NCBI GenBank assembly: GCA_033065855.1
Contig: JAVXUO010000209.1
Span: 310,001 to 374,000 of the forward strand
DNA from: Escallonia rubra
Lineage: Eukaryota > Streptophyta > Magnoliopsida > Escalloniales > Escalloniaceae
Direction: 5' to 3'
DNA: 64,000 nt
Shown: positions 25,503-37,669 of the stretch, piece by piece
How the letters are laid out: each line of letters opens with the position of its first letter
Numbering within the stretch: position 1 is the stretch's first letter
Notes under the pieces: generated by a model
Database searches by the model: none
What the model was told of the DNA's origin: nothing
Seen by the model: the letters and a program-made list of their open reading frames with translations, nothing else
Made by a program: the position numbers and the translations under genes

Positions 25503-26875
25503 TCAAAGACGGTGCTTGCAACCTGAACCGCTCCGTGACGGAGATCCTTCCACAACTCCATTAAAAGCCGGTAGACGTGGACGACCTGCAACAACACGTG
25601 TAGTCAGTTACAGGTGCACTGTCTTCCTTTGTTCACAACAAAATCAACATAGTCACTGGTACATTGAAACAATCTTGTGCTATGATTTCTTAAGTGCATT
25701 TACAGCGACTATATCTGTGTTATCTATTCAATTATACCATATATAAAAGTGCGTAAAAAGTTAAATGACTAAACTTTTTTCCCTTGAAATATGTTTGTTG
25801 TGTTTAAGAGTTTTTAGATGTAAGGGTAGTTTTGTCTTTTGAATGTTCCAAATTCACTTACTAATTGTTTTAGAATTTTACAATCCTTTTACGATGCTCA
25901 GATTACTTATTCACAATTCTCTCACAACAAGAGAAAAGAAATTGAGTTAAAAGCATGTAAGGACTTAACTGACTAAACTTTTTTCTCGTTAATATACCCT
26001 TTTTGATGGGTATGTAAAAAGTGAGGGTGTTTTGTCTTTTGAATGTTCTAAGTCTATTTTAGATATTGTTTTAGAATTGTAGGATCCTTTTGCAAGGCTC
26101 ACATTCGTAGTTTCTTCGCAACACGAGAAAAGAAATTGACTTAAATGACTAAATTTTGCCCATTTAATGCATGATTCAATTTGCCTATTTAAACGACTTA
26201 AAAGCATGTGAGGATGACTAATGCCGCTATACGGAAAATTATAACTATTTTTCTACAAAACAAAGTTAGCAGTAAAAACTTAATCTTTTTCTACAACATT
26301 TAAGCATGCGCAGTAATGTCTTTTTCTTTTTTAGAAAGAGCTTCACAAGAAAAAGTTTTGACTGATATCTGAATTGTGAAATATAGTAACAACCTCTCGT
26401 ATGACGACAATTAATTATCGTTAAATGTCTTCGGTGGTTTCTTTTTGTGATGCTAAAAAAGTATGTCAAGAATTATCACTGAAAGTGTTAGTAAAAACAC
26501 CACTAACTAAATTTAGCAATCTTTAGTTGTCGATGTACTAGAACTCGTATGTATCTTCCTACAGTTAAAGAAGGTTGTGAGGGGCAAACACAAAGAGGAA
26601 CTTCATGACCATAATCTAATAAAGACTGAAATATCGGCATAGATACCACTGAAAAATAACAAATGGTCTGAAATACGTAAACCAAAAACATTAGTTTGAA
26701 AGATTTGGCTAAGATTTGCTTTGCTGCAAAATTGTTCTTACTTCTTACATTAAGCAGCACAAAGTAGATGACACTTACCACATGGCAAAACTCTGGGTTC
26801 TGATAGGTTGAACATACTGAGGAGGATGGTGAGTAACAGAAGGATGGAAAGGAGAAGGGAAGCCCTGCTACTCAT
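25503..26875 (-). CDS. Secreted-peptide precursor A (two exons, 59 aa)
   Basis: Exon 1 is 26779-26875, with ATG complement at 26873-26875. Exon 2 is 25503-25585. The splice joins a G to GT of exon 2 (phase 1), giving 59 codons plus TGA. Residues 1-24 are a clear signal peptide: MSSRAS, then a Leu-rich core, ending MFNLS. The remaining 35 residues hold two Cys (32 and 55) and end EGSPSRSGSGCKHRL, with basic and Ser/Pro/Gly character like processed plant peptide ligands. Donor GTAAGTG and the acceptor context TGTTGTTGCAG match every other family copy. The 1.19-kb intron is homologous to the introns of the other copies and holds an AGTGAC MITE. The Cys-containing C-terminus differs in sequence from copies D and E. 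I do not recognise the family by name; a CTNIP/SCREW-like or PIP-like ligand is possible but unproven. No frameshift or stop is present, so it may be functional. Confidence 0.68.
26360..26565. mobile_element. AGTGAC MITE in intron of gene A
   Basis: Contains TAGTAACAACCTCTCGTATGACG, GACAATTAATTATCG and GAAAGTGTTAGTAAAAACACC, matching the copies at 36556 and 44258, but both ends are worn. Confidence 0.5.
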
Positions 26876-27847
26876 TTCGTGTATAGCCTTTTGCTTTGAA
26901 TAAAATTGTGGAATATGAAGATTTTTTTTTTGGTAGAAAATATGAAGACGGAGGACTCTTCAGACTTCAACGTATAGCTACTTTTCGAACCTCAAATGCA
27001 ATTTAATTTTCACCAAAGCATAGGACACAAGCAACAGGTCTGCTAAGGCAAGGCATAGGAGTCAGCCCTGAGTGGGGCGCACACATTTATTTCTGCCTAG
27101 AAGCCACCATGGCTACGATCGATCTGGAAGTATTCAAAAGAACACGAACCACATATAAATCTCACGGAAGCAACAAGTCTTCTAAGTCAAGGCTAAAAGT
27201 CATGACTGATTGGAGATTGGCGTTCACACATTTAGTTGGTGTGGATAAAAGTTACAACGACGAAAACCCGGAAGCACGCAAAAGGACATCCATGAACCAC
27301 GAATACAAGAGACATGATACCCAAAAAAAAAAGATAAGGTTTCCTTGAAAGTTATTTCTTTACTGTGCGCCTTAATCAAAAAATGAAATTACATTATTAC
27401 GATGATGGCGATTGCATCGTGTAATCAATATATGAGATGATGTAATAATGAATTTGACTCAACTATTTTTTAATAGACTAGTGGCATAACTTTTACTGTT
27501 GTTATTATACATACACAAATATATATACCGATTCCTATCTACCAATAGATAAATTAATAACTATTTATCTAATTCTCATCTAGTCATTCACTTGGCAAAA
27601 CATAAGGGTCTAATGCGGCTAGCCATGACAAAAGGGTTAGTTACATGCTATTGGATTACTCTATGTCTTGAATCGTCAGGTTTGGATCCACTTTAGTCCT
27701 TAAACTTGAAAACAATGCAGCCCCATCTTTTTCAAGATCATCTTGATTTCTGTTACAATATTTGTGGCACATTTGGGTGATGAGAATTGAGCTTATTTTT
27801 TAGAGTCAAATTTATAGCCTGGGAAGATTATTGGTTTAGCGAAGGGT

Positions 27848-28232
27848 ATGACTGTTGATCTCTTTGAAAGATGGTTAAGTACAAGGTACAAGAGCAAGTC
27901 ATCTCTCGGCTCTGCTGTAGAGTTAAATTTGTTTAAGATTAGGGAGAGATGCAACCTCACGTACATCGTACACTTGATGAGTAAGTTTTTCAATGGCAAT
28001 ATTGGCGATGACCAGGAGCCTCTCTTACGGACCGTAAAGAACTCTAAATTGTCGTGATTTTTTCAAAGAAAATTTTATGGTGTTGAGTGTATTTTTACTT
28101 CACCTTTTGAAAAGATAGGGGGATTTATCTCGGCTTTGAGCAAAGCTCTCTCCAAAGATATGTCGTTGCTTACTTTTTTGAACAAGGTAATGGGGTTTTA
28201 CTCGAGGAATCTCTCATATCACTTTGACTAGC
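27848..28232 (+). pseudogene. Conserved unknown reading frame, copy 1
   Basis: An open stretch of 69 codons (27848-28057) begins MTVDLFERW and contains NLTYIVHLMS and FFNGNIGDDQEP. After an in-frame TGA the same frame continues with FYGVECIFTSPFEK and FISALSKALSKDMS before another stop. Copies at 38682 and 51709 share the TGA at the same place. The sequence is related across all three copies at protein level but is not one I recognise. It is probably the broken 3' part of a gene carried along with the duplicated block. Confidence 0.45.
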
Positions 28233-28373
28233 GGATGTTTCTTGAATGCTTGTATTTGTAGTCGCTAATATCTTCTCTATGTTTATTTGTCACCGATGCA
28301 TTGTAAGAGCTGATTAACATATGATGGATGCTTTCATTCCAACGAACACCCATACAGAAATTGAGCTGATTAA

Positions 28374-28468
28374 TCAGGGAGCTTTACTCGGAAGGATGTT
28401 CATGCAACCTCGAGCAATCGGTGATTTAGCTCCATGCACACCAATCTTCGGATGTGGCTGCTTACGAC
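28374..28468 (-). pseudogene. Orphan peptide exon 2, copy E1
   Basis: After the TTGTTGCAG acceptor the frame encodes RKQPHPKIGVHGAKSP and then IARGCMNILPSKAP with TGA, one Cys in all. It is identical in protein to E2 (39209) and E3 (52432). The partner exon 1 should lie upstream on the minus strand. Only intron sequence follows, interrupted by a hAT element (28498) and the solo LTR, and then by a copia fragment, so exon 1 appears lost. Confidence 0.6.
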
Positions 28469-28497
28469 CTGCAACAACATGTGTAGTCAGTTGTAGG

Positions 28498-29485
28498 CAG
28501 GGGCGAAATCAGGAAATTTTTTTCAGGGGGTGCAAAAAATATATCGAATTCACCAAAATTTTTTATCAAAATAATATTAAGAACATAGTGCACTTAAAAA
28601 ACATACAAAAAGTATTATTAAGTTTCACGAGAGCCATTAAAGACTCTTTACAAATACAAAAAAAAAAATATACAAATTATACTCCCAATTTTTTACAAAC
28701 AAAAATACTAAATTACAAACGAAATGAAGGATCATGAACGGATAAAAAAAAAATCAAAGTAGGACTAGTATGACAAATTGTCCAAATAATGTATGATTAA
28801 TAGGATGTCTATAATAACAATTTATAGTAAGATACTTCGATAATTTTTTCAGTCAATATTAATTATTCAAAGTTAATTAAAACAAAATTCAAGAAAATAC
28901 TATTCCAAAATTTAGTCAATATGTTGGTGCAACCGTGCATACCCTTATCCAGTTATCCATATATATTTTTGTCAAATAATTTAATATATCACATGCATTG
29001 CACAATATTTCTGATTGAGTGAAGTGATAACATAGACTCACATTCACAAATGACAAAGGCACGTTGAGACACTGAGACAGACCACAAGCATTCAAGCAGC
29101 CAGTAGGGAGCCTCGTCGGCGTCGCCTGAGCGGCTTCGGAGTTCAGTCCTGGTCACCGGCAAGGGTGAGGGGCCAGATCTAGTCGGACTAGCCGAGTAAT
29201 AGTCGAAGAGCGGAGCCTCGTCGCGGCAACGGCGCATCGCCTAAGCGGCTTCAGTCACGGTCGACGGCAGGGGCCAGATCTGGTCGGAGTAGCCTCGTTA
29301 CGGCCTGAGCTCAGTCCACTGACGGTCACTCACAGTCCTCACGGAGTCACGATCACGGTGAGAGAGAGAGAGGTGACTGCCGAGTGTGGGTCTTGGGGAA
29401 CGGGGTCTCGATGTGATTTCTGGAAAAAAAAATCAAAAGTTGAGGGGGTGCTTCAGCCCCCTGTCACCACGTAGGTCCGCCCCTG
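28498..29485. mobile_element. Non-autonomous hAT element, copy 1
   Basis: 988 bp, ends CAGGGGCGAAATC and GTCCGCCCCTG (TIR core CAGGGGCGGA). It is flanked by the 8-bp duplication GTTGTAGG / GTTGTAAG (28490-28497, 29486-29493). The AT-rich left half and the GC-rich right half (29090-29350) encode no transposase. The homologous element at 39333-40371 sits at the same paralogous site. Confidence 0.88.
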
Positions 29486-29705
29486 GTTGTAAGCGCACCC
29501 ATTCCTTTTGTTCACACAACAAAAATAAGGTAGTCAAATGGTACCACAACCTTTGATGATGTTTGAAAATGGCATAGTACTTTAGTTTCTTCGACATTCT
29601 AACAATTTAATATGTGCTATGATTGTTCAGGTACGTTTCTATACAGACTACACCATGTGTTACATATATAATTATACTCTACTATGTATAAAGTACGTAC
29701 AAGGT

Positions 29706-31128
29706 TGTTCACAACCTATTCTGGACCGCACCCCGGGGCCCGCTAAGAGATCCTAGTGGCACGACACGTCACCCATTTGGCGGTCAACATCGCTCAACAA
29801 GATTGCTCGGTCAAAGTGCTCCGCGCCTCGAGCATTCAGACGGCGATCGAAAGTGTGCTCCCCCCATGGGGGTCGACCACCCCAAGGGGGTCGGCCACCC
29901 AAGGGGGTCGGCCACCAAAGAGGGTGGGCCACCCCAAGGGGGTCGGCCACCCCAAGGGGGGTCGGCCACCCCAAGGGGGTCGGCCTCCATTGCCCTGCGA
30001 AGGGGGGAACTTGCCGAGTGGCACTGACTTCTCGCTCCAAACAACACTCACCCGCTATCTTCAGTAGCGCGACGCTCTGTCGCCGGCTCAATCAAAGTGA
30101 CGGGGCTCCGGCCCTCACGGCGGGACGGGCGCGCAACCCTAATGCCCTCGCCGGCTCAATCAAAGTGACGGGCTCCGGCCCTCGCGGCGGAACGGGCTCG
30201 CAACCCTCATGCCCTCGCCGGCTCAATCAAAGTGACGGGCTCTGACCCTTCTCCGCTCAATCAACCGGGGGCTCCGGCCCTCGCCCTCACAATCAACCGA
30301 CGGGCTCTTGGGGGCTCCGCTCGTAATTGCTCCAGCACGAGGACACCCGCTACGGACTCCGAGTATCGAGTTGTGAGCATGTGCACTCATATCACCGGTG
30401 ATCATTGACATCATCAGGGCAATGAACCACGGGTCACTCCGGGACGGGAGCAGGTCCTCGGAGGGCATCGTGTCCGGCACGCCTGGCAGTTGGCTGCAGG
30501 GGCAACCCTCACCGCTGTCAGGATCTCTGCGCGTCTCATGACGCATCTTGTGGGATTCAGTAAGGGCTTGGACTGGAGGCTGGGGCAACGGGCTGCTCTG
30601 ACCATGCTACCGCGGTGTGGTCAGTCTCCTCAGACAGGTAGAGGGACGCTGCAAGGGCAGGGCGGCACGAACTCGGGGACCGGCATATTTGACGGACAAT
30701 CAATACTGTGAACCTCCCTCCGGCGATGTGTCACTCCCGGAGGACGACACGTGTCGGCTGATGACACGCGCACATTTGTGCCTATATATAGTGGACTTTG
30801 GAGCTTATTCAAGGACTTCTCTCTCATTTGGCATTTTCACTTTCTCTCTAAAACCCATTCTCTCTGGAGTTCTAGTGAGAGAAACACATTTGGACCCCTG
30901 ACATCGGACTCTTGACGCTGCACCCTTGACACGGACTGTCAACCGCTGGCCCTGTTCGTCGTCACCCTGCCTGCGCGGCGCTGCCAGCCCTCGCGATCTG
31001 TCTGGGGAGCCTTGCTCTCAGCCCTTACTCCATCCTTGCTGTCTCCCACTTTGTCTACTTGGAAGCCAACGCAGACTGCATCCTTTGTGGCACCTCACGT
31101 GGCAACGGACCCTCTTTCCTTGGCAACA
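29706..31128. mobile_element. Solo LTR (1.42 kb)
   Basis: Starts TGTTCACAACC, ends GGCAACA and is flanked by exact AAGGT duplications (29701-29705, 31129-31133). The paralogous sites near 40585 and 53065 are uninterrupted (TACGTACAAGGTTAAATG in copy 2), proving insertion. TG...CA ends with the TGTT/AACA inverted repeat and a TATA box (CTATATATAG near 30782) followed by a short transcribed-type leader are LTR features. No internal domain is left, so recombination to a solo LTR is inferred. It is much more GC-rich than its surroundings, and its ORFs on both strands are by-products of repeats. Confidence 0.85.
29861..29988. repeat. Minisatellite GTCGGCCACCCCAAGGGG
   Basis: About seven head-to-tail units of 17-19 bp inside the solo LTR. 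A second tandem array with a unit of about 67 bp (GCCGGCTCAATCAAAGTGACG...) lies at 30078-30240. Confidence 0.92.
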
Positions 31129-31576
31129 AAGGTTAAATGACCACATCTTGTTTTGCTTACAATTTGTTTTTTCTGTATAAGAGTTTTTTAAAGTAGGATT
31201 TCTCTGTCTTTTGGATGTTCCAAATTTATCTATTACAGTAAATTTTTTCAGAATTTTGAATCTATTATGGTGGTCAGAACCAACTCAGGTTTACTTGTTC
31301 AAGATTCCATTGCAACAGTAGAAAAGAAGTCAACTCAAAAGTATGTAAGGAAATAACCAAAGTTTTTGTTTCTCTTAATACACCCTTTCTAAAAGGTATG
31401 TAAAAAGTAAGAGGGTTTTGCCTTTTAAATGTTTCGAATTTATTTTTTACTTTTCAAGAATCTTAGAATCGTTTTATAAGGCTTCCATTCACAATTGCTT
31501 CGCAGCACGAAAAAATAAGTCCACTTTCAAAATATTTTTTTTGTGCTCATGCGTATTTTATAACTAGAGATGTCCT

Positions 31577-33296
31577 TTTATGGCCGAGTACCCATATATA
31601 TAGGGAGAGGAGGACAAGAAGTCTTGGAGCCAAAGGCTCAAGACTTGGAGCCAAAGTGTTGGCTTTGTGTGGAGCCAAAGAAAATTGTTTGGAGCCAAAG
31701 CAATGAAGGGGCATCCGTGGCTTCTCCACATCCCAGCAAAGAGAAATGAGATGGAGTGGGGGCCAAGGTGTTTTGAAACACACATAAAATACAACATTGG
31801 TGACGCACTCTCGAACAAAGTGATAGTCCAGAGCTATGTGTTTCATTCGGGAGTGGAAGACTGGATTTGCGCAGAGGTGGGTTGCATCGGTGTTGTCGCA
31901 GAAGAGTGTGGGTGGTTTGGGAAGGGAAATGCCAAGCTCATGAAGAAGGTTGGTGACCCACAGTTTTTTGGCAGTGGAGTTGGCGATGGCCTTGTCTTCG
32001 GCTTCCGAGGAGGAGCGAGAGACAGATTTTTGGCGGCTTAATTTTCATGATATTGGATTGGAGCCAAGATAGAGGACGTAGCTGGTGGTGGAGCGGCCAT
32101 TGTCACGATCTCCACCCCAGTCAGAGTCACTAAAACCGTGGAGTGTGAGAGGAATGCCACGGCAGAGATAAAGGCCATGATGGATGGTGGTCTTCAGATA
32201 CCGGAGAACACGTTTGAGAGCTGTCCAGTGAAGTTCAGTTGGGGAGTGCATGAATTGAGAGAGACGATTCACTGCAAAACTGACATCAGGCCGAGTGAGA
32301 GAGAGGTATTGCATGACACCAACCAATTTTCGATATGGCGACGAATCAACATGCGAGGAACCATCTTGGAGGGTGAGAGTAGAGGTGGTACACATGGGTG
32401 TGTGGACCTCGATCTTTTGCACCAGCCATGGAGAAAGTATGTAAGAGATCATTGATGTGGCAGTGTTGAGAGAGAAATAATCCATCGATCATGTTGACGA
32501 CTTCGACCCCAAGAAATTGGTGAAGGGGGCCGAGATCCTTGAATGAAAAACGGTGATCAAGAGTCTTGACAAATGAATTCAAGAAATCAGTGTTGTTGCC
32601 GGTCAAAATAATGTCATCAACATGTATAAGGAAATATGCAATCACATTGTCCTTGTTGTAGATGAATAGTGAGGCATCGGCAACGGACGTAGTGAAACCT
32701 GCATGAAGAAGATACCCATTGAGTTCTTGATACCAAGCACGCGGGGCTTGCTTCAGACCATATATTGTTTTACGAAGCTTGCATACATGATGAGGCATGG
32801 TAGAGTGAAGAAATCTCAAAGGTTGGGTCATGTATACGTCATCATGAAGAGTGCCATTCAAGAAGGCATTGTTGATGTCTAGTTGTCGAAGCGGCCAATT
32901 CTTGGAGGGTGCAACAGATAAAACAATACGAATGGTGGCGGGTTTAGTGACAGGACTGAAAGTTTCTCCATAATCAAGTTCGGGACGTTGGTGAAAGCCT
33001 TTTGCCACAAGACGAGCTTTGTATTTGGCAATTGTGCTGTTAGGATGACGCTTGATGCGAAAGATCCATTTGCATCCCATAATATTTTGGTCGGTTTTCG
33101 GAACAAGGTCCCAAGTGCCGTTACGGAGCAAGGCATCAAATTCTTCGGACATGGCATTGCGCCATTGGGGTTCGGCTAAAGCTTGAGAGAGGCAGGTGGG
33201 TTCGAGAGCAAGAGGTAAGGGATGCGCTGTAGTGTGATTTATAAATTTATAAAGGAAGATATATTTCCTCATAGAGTGACAAAGATGCGAGGACAA
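31577..33296 (-). pseudogene. Ty1/copia pol fragment (RT and RNase H, broken)
   Basis: The minus strand from 33296 to about 32400 encodes the copia reverse transcriptase: [52 protein letters not shown], and the catalytic motif as HVDD in [12 protein letters not shown] (usually YVDD). After a frameshift near 32400, the frame 32485-32045 continues with [29 protein letters not shown] and SDSDWGGD. A further shift leads to the RNase H tail with [17 protein letters not shown] near 31810-31870. Gag, protease and integrase are absent and no LTR pair was found. It is a dead fragment truncated at both ends, and it interrupts duplicated block alpha. Confidence 0.9.
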
Positions 33297-33299
33297 AAT

Positions 33300-36200
33300 T
33301 AACTTACAATTTCGAACTAGCTCAATGGGTAGAATAAAATTTACAAGAACCCCTGTTTTCCTCGAGTCTTTATATATAATACGATGGGCCTAAAACATGA
33401 GAAGTTATATGGAAAGATGAAAATCAAACTCTCTACTTCTTGAGTTGTGTTTATAGTACGTGTTACACCCGCTTTTGAGTCATGGAGGACCACAAAATCT
33501 GGTCCTCTTTTTGTGGAGTTTACATTGGATTCTCATCATAATTTATCCAAACATAATAGAATGGATATTTAAAGACCTTGATGCATGAAGTGTAAGTTAA
33601 AAGTAGTGAAGAAAAGTACAAAACTTATTGCCTCATAATCCAAGCTTTAATGATTTACTTGCCCCAAGTGAACAGAATTGATAATTTACTTGCTCCACTT
33701 GCTACTTTGGCCTTAACTTCAGATGCAACGAACATGGTCGGCATATGCTTTCAGTCATAATACAACAATTTTAATTTTCTCTAAATTTACCTTTGAATTA
33801 GATAAAGAGAACAAGTGAGACTGCAACACTTTTGGTTTTATGCCTACTATATATATCCCATTTTGCCTACTAAAGTAGCTTTGGATTCTAAAATGGTAAC
33901 TGCTCTGCTACGCAAATTGCTTTTTGGTTTTCATTTTTGTTAACAACAAACGTCTTTGCTATTTTCTAGCAGTCAAAATATCTTAAAAAAATTCTTGTAC
34001 ATGGTTTTCCATTGGCGACTCCATTATGTTTCTCCTGTTTGTTTAAAATATTAACAATTTTATAACGAGTTGTTTTTCCTTGACTTTTCTTGTTCTCGTG
34101 TCATTGATTTCCCTGAAAAATGGATTCTTCTTGATAGTTAGTCTAAGGCACCATAAACTCACTATAAGTTAAGCTTGAGTTTAGGTGTTCACGGAGTCAT
34201 TGAGTGTATAAGAGTGATATCGCTTTGATACATTTAAAGACACCATTTCTTTATATAAGTGCAAAGAAGCCAGAGTGCTATTATGATTTGTCATCTTAAG
34301 AAAATTAGGTAATTAGGCGTTTTACATTGACGGAGATGGTAAGCTTTTTAAGAACAAGCACAAGCGGGGCACAAGTGATCGAGGATAAGGTAGCATACGT
34401 CCAAAATTCCCCTATACCATGAACCAAATGGGAATGGTGCATAGAGTCATTCGAAGTGACACACATTCACAAGAACAACAGAGAATCACTTTCCAAGAGT
34501 TGTACGCTACTTTATAGATCCATGTTAGTATAATGCACATGACTTTGCATGGAAGGTGTTTAAGGTATATATACTTGTTTCTCTCTATTAAAGAAATCTA
34601 ATTTTTGAGATGGTTTGCATTTGAAACTAGGCTGGATGCTTAATGTGTTTTTCTTTTACCATTGCTGCTACCTTTTTTAGATGGTCATGTGCATCTCTTT
34701 GTCCTAAAGACTCTTTGTATTATGGTGTCCCCCTCCTCAGTCACTTTTTCTACCAAAAATGTCAATGCACTATAACCTTCAAGCTCAACCAACTAAGAGC
34801 TTGATAACATCAATAAAAATATTTACTATCATGTACACATCTTAGCCAGAAAGTAGAATGATATCGTTTCATGTAATGACAGATTAGAAATATGCAAAAA
34901 TGTTTAGAATCTTGTGGAGTTCCTGGGACTTTCTTTGGATATCCCTCACAGTTAATAAACAAAAACAAAATGATTGCTTTGAAACAGAACCGCCGGATTA
35001 TTTTTTTTTGGCCTTTCTTTGAAGTATATGTATATTCGTTTTTTTTTTACTCAACAGCCTAAGGGGATACTAACAAGAAGGTAGAAAAGGTAATTGAAAA
35101 TAAAAAATGGAGAGAATGTATAATGTTTTGTTGTAAGACACTTTTCACTAAAATTTGAACTTTTGCTCAGTAAAGCATGATGGAGATACTCGGGAAAACA
35201 CTACTAGAAATTTAAAAAACAATCTCCGTGTTTTGAGAGGGAAAAAAATGGCAATAGTTTAATTCACTCCCTCCCTCTTTGATAGTTTCAGGAATGGATT
35301 TCGAAATTCGCATGCAGTGTCGAAGAGCAAAAGCACACAAAACTGAAAAACAAAAAGTTGGCTCCGGCAGAAACTGGTTGAGACCCACATTGAGAGCAAG
35401 ACATAATTTTGTATACCGCACTCTTTCCGTTTCATTAATGCAACTCTATATATTGATTGAGAAGTCTATCTGAGATGGATGTAATGTCAAAATGTAACAA
35501 TAGGCCATCACAGAGTTTCTATTCCTGGCTGCTTGGACATTGCTTAATTCTACGTTTGTACTTTTCTTAGGTGCGATCACTCGCCGAGAAGGAATAATAG
35601 GTATAGGTAAATATTCTCAGCCAAAAAGAGGCAATTAACTATTAAGTTTCTTTTTTAGTTTGAGATCATCGCTTCTGTTGAAATTTGTTATCAACTCCTT
35701 GGAACAAAAAGGTATCTTGAGATTCTTTTGTTATTCCAAGAGAAGGAGAATGCTTCATATGCCTAAGAAGGATTTGATGTGATCAAACGCAAACGCTTCA
35801 AAGTGTATTGTTATGCAAAGATCACTTTCACTAATAATCACTAATAAGATGGATAAAAATGAGACAAAATAGCCTAATGGAGACCAAAGGTAAAAGATAC
35901 AATCACGTCAAAGACGAAGAGGAATAAATAACAACTTATTGCTTTTCGACTTTGTTTTGAGAATGACAGTGATGTGCATGTTTCAAAACTGGTACTTGCA
36001 TTGGATATTTTACTCTTCATTTAAGCAGGATATTTACTTCTCTTGTGAATATTTACTTTGGTGACATAATTATAAAAATAAATGATACTCCAATTATCAA
36101 AATAAAATGTAGCTTTGGTGTTAAAAAGACCATTGATATACACGTGCAAGGTACGTTCTCCCAACTAGTGTGACTAAAAGCACTTATACACTGTGCTTGA

Positions 36201-36320
36201 TTTTTTCAACAAAATTTATGTTATGAACTTTATTTTTGCACCCGCATTGCGTGTGTGATGGTGACAATTATACTTGTAAAGTGAATGATCCTTTTAGTAT
36301 AACACCACTTTAGTATTACA
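33300..36320. other. No gene seen
   Basis: AT-rich, apparently single-copy within the window. No recognisable protein, TIR pair or RNA gene was found. 36180-36300 matches 43870-43980 (GCTTGATTTTTTCAACAAAATTTATG), the 3' flank of peptide genes B and D. Confidence 0.55.
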
Positions 36321-36327
36321 GAACTAC

Positions 36328-37277
36328 CTATTTAGAATGATGGCACTTGCCATTGCAACCATGATCCTTCGGTGATCCAGATCTCTTGACATCACTTTTT
36401 TGTTGCGCAACCTCCTGCGATGTACGAGCTGCAACAACATGTATAGTCAGGTGCATTTGCGTCCGTTTCATTTGTTTTGGAAAAATTGTTTATATATTTT
36501 TACGTATATAAAAAAGTATATAGGAGGTCTGCATATATAGGCAAAAATATTTTTTGTTGCTACTCTGCTATAAAAATATAGTTACAGCCCTTTATATAGT
36601 GACAATTAATGATTTTTAAATGTTTTTAGTGACTTTTCTACTAACTCTTTAAGTGAAGATTTTTAAAAATATTTTTTAGTGCCACTAAATAAATTTCACT
36701 AAAATCATATAACGCCAATCGATTATTGCTCTATGGAGGTTTGTAACTATATTTCCACAAGTTGGGTAGCAGTCAAAACTTAACCTAACAATAATACAAT
36801 TGAGTAAATTAAAGATCGACAAATACAAGATTGACAGGATACAAAGAGTAAATTAAAGAAATTTTTTAAAGTACGGAGAGTAAATTAAGGATGTTTCTTA
36901 ATTTACATAGTTGACTTTAACACAAGCAACATAATCATGGGTGTCACGCAACACTTAATGATTTTCCGTCGTGTTGCACAAAACTCTAATTTCTTCAAGA
37001 TTAAAGCAGCTCTACACTATGACCGATAGCTATATGCAATTCTTGCTTAGTTTAAGTACATTTCTAGACTTGGTGTTATCCTTATCTAAGAGCATAAACA
37101 AGCATGTAGCCAATCGGATTAGAAGATGATTCTTCCATTAAGCAACGCAAAGTAGATGGCAGTACTTACAGAATGCGAAGGGTATACGTTCTGAGACTGA
37201 CAGGTTGAACATACTGAGGAGGATGGTGAGCAAAGCAACACAAGGATGGAAAGGAGAAGGGAAGCCCTGCTACTCAT
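36328..37277 (-). pseudogene. Secreted-peptide gene B (5-bp frameshift in exon 1)
   Basis: Exon 1 is 37170-37277 and exon 2 36328-36428. Exon 1 starts with the family signal peptide MSSRASLLLSIL but carries five extra bases (GTTGCTTTGCTCACC against GTTGCTCACC), making it 108 rather than 103 nt and putting exon 2 out of frame. Exon 2 itself is open and the same length as in copy D (101 nt). It encodes RTSQEVAQQKSDVK, then RSGSPKDHGCNGKCHHSK and TAG. The C-terminal GC-x2-KCHHS closely resembles copy D, suggesting selection acted on this exon until recently. The intron holds an AGTGAC MITE. A base-call or assembly slip in exon 1 would restore a complete gene. Confidence 0.65.
36556..36774. mobile_element. 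GCTGCTAC/AGTGAC MITE in intron B
   Basis: About 219 bp. The left end GTTGCTACTCTGCTATAAAAATATAGTTACAGCCC is the inverted match of the right end GGTTTGTAACTATATTTCCACAAGTTGGGTAGCAG. GTGACTTTT and GTGCCACTAAAT blocks are inside. Target duplication is not clear. Confidence 0.75.
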
Positions 37278-37569
37278 TTCGTGTATAGCCTTTTGCTTTG
37301 ATTAAAATTGTGGAGTATGAAGATGGGGGACTCTTCAGACTTCAACTTTGTAGCCACCTTTCGGATCTCAAATGAGACTTAATTTTCACCAAAGCACAGG
37401 AGAAAGCAACGGGTCTTCTAAGTCAAGGGTCAAAGTCATCGCTGACTGTGACGTTCACACATTTAGTTGGTGTGAAGTCACCTCGAGGAAATCGCGGAAG
37501 CAGGCAAAACCACGTACAAAACGAGACTGGGTACTGTTTGGTGTTCGCGCCCACAACTATTTTTAATTA

Positions 37570-37669
37570 ATGATATGTCTTAATTAAATACAATCAAACG
37601 GTATTAGAAGTTAAGATATCTTTAAAATTTTGGTGCTCACCTTATAAAGAATTTCTGACTCCGCCGCTG
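37570..37669. mobile_element. hAT-type terminus cutting into peptide copy C
   Basis: The sequence ends GAATTTCTGACTCCGCCGCTG, the complement of a typical hAT terminus (CAGCGGCGGAGTCAG). It abuts truncated exon 1 of copy C. The other end was not located. Confidence 0.4.

Larger units (their letters stand above)
26779..31576. repeat. Duplicated block alpha, copy 1
   Basis: Runs from the exon 1/promoter side of peptide gene A through a conserved unknown reading frame, an orphan peptide exon 2 (E1) and intron sequence. It matches 37670-41135 and, in part, 51440-53640. Relative to the other copies it has gained a 1.42-kb solo LTR. The hAT element at 28498 is shared with copy 2 but absent from copy 3. 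It ends where a copia fragment begins. Confidence 0.85.

Noticed and set aside
28321-28737. 138-codon plus ORF with a Cys-rich stretch (CTPIFGCGCLRPATTC)
   Set aside because: It is the antisense of peptide exon 2 (E1) running into the hAT element. The minus strand has the acceptor site and a homologous frame in all copies.
29753-30901. Several overlapping ORFs of 60-130 codons on both strands
   Set aside because: They lie inside the solo LTR and result from GC-rich minisatellite and 67-bp tandem repeats open in many frames. Products are Pro/Gly/Trp-rich periodic strings with no domain.
32138-32455. 105-codon plus-strand ORF
   Set aside because: Antisense shadow of the copia reverse transcriptase / RNase H frame.
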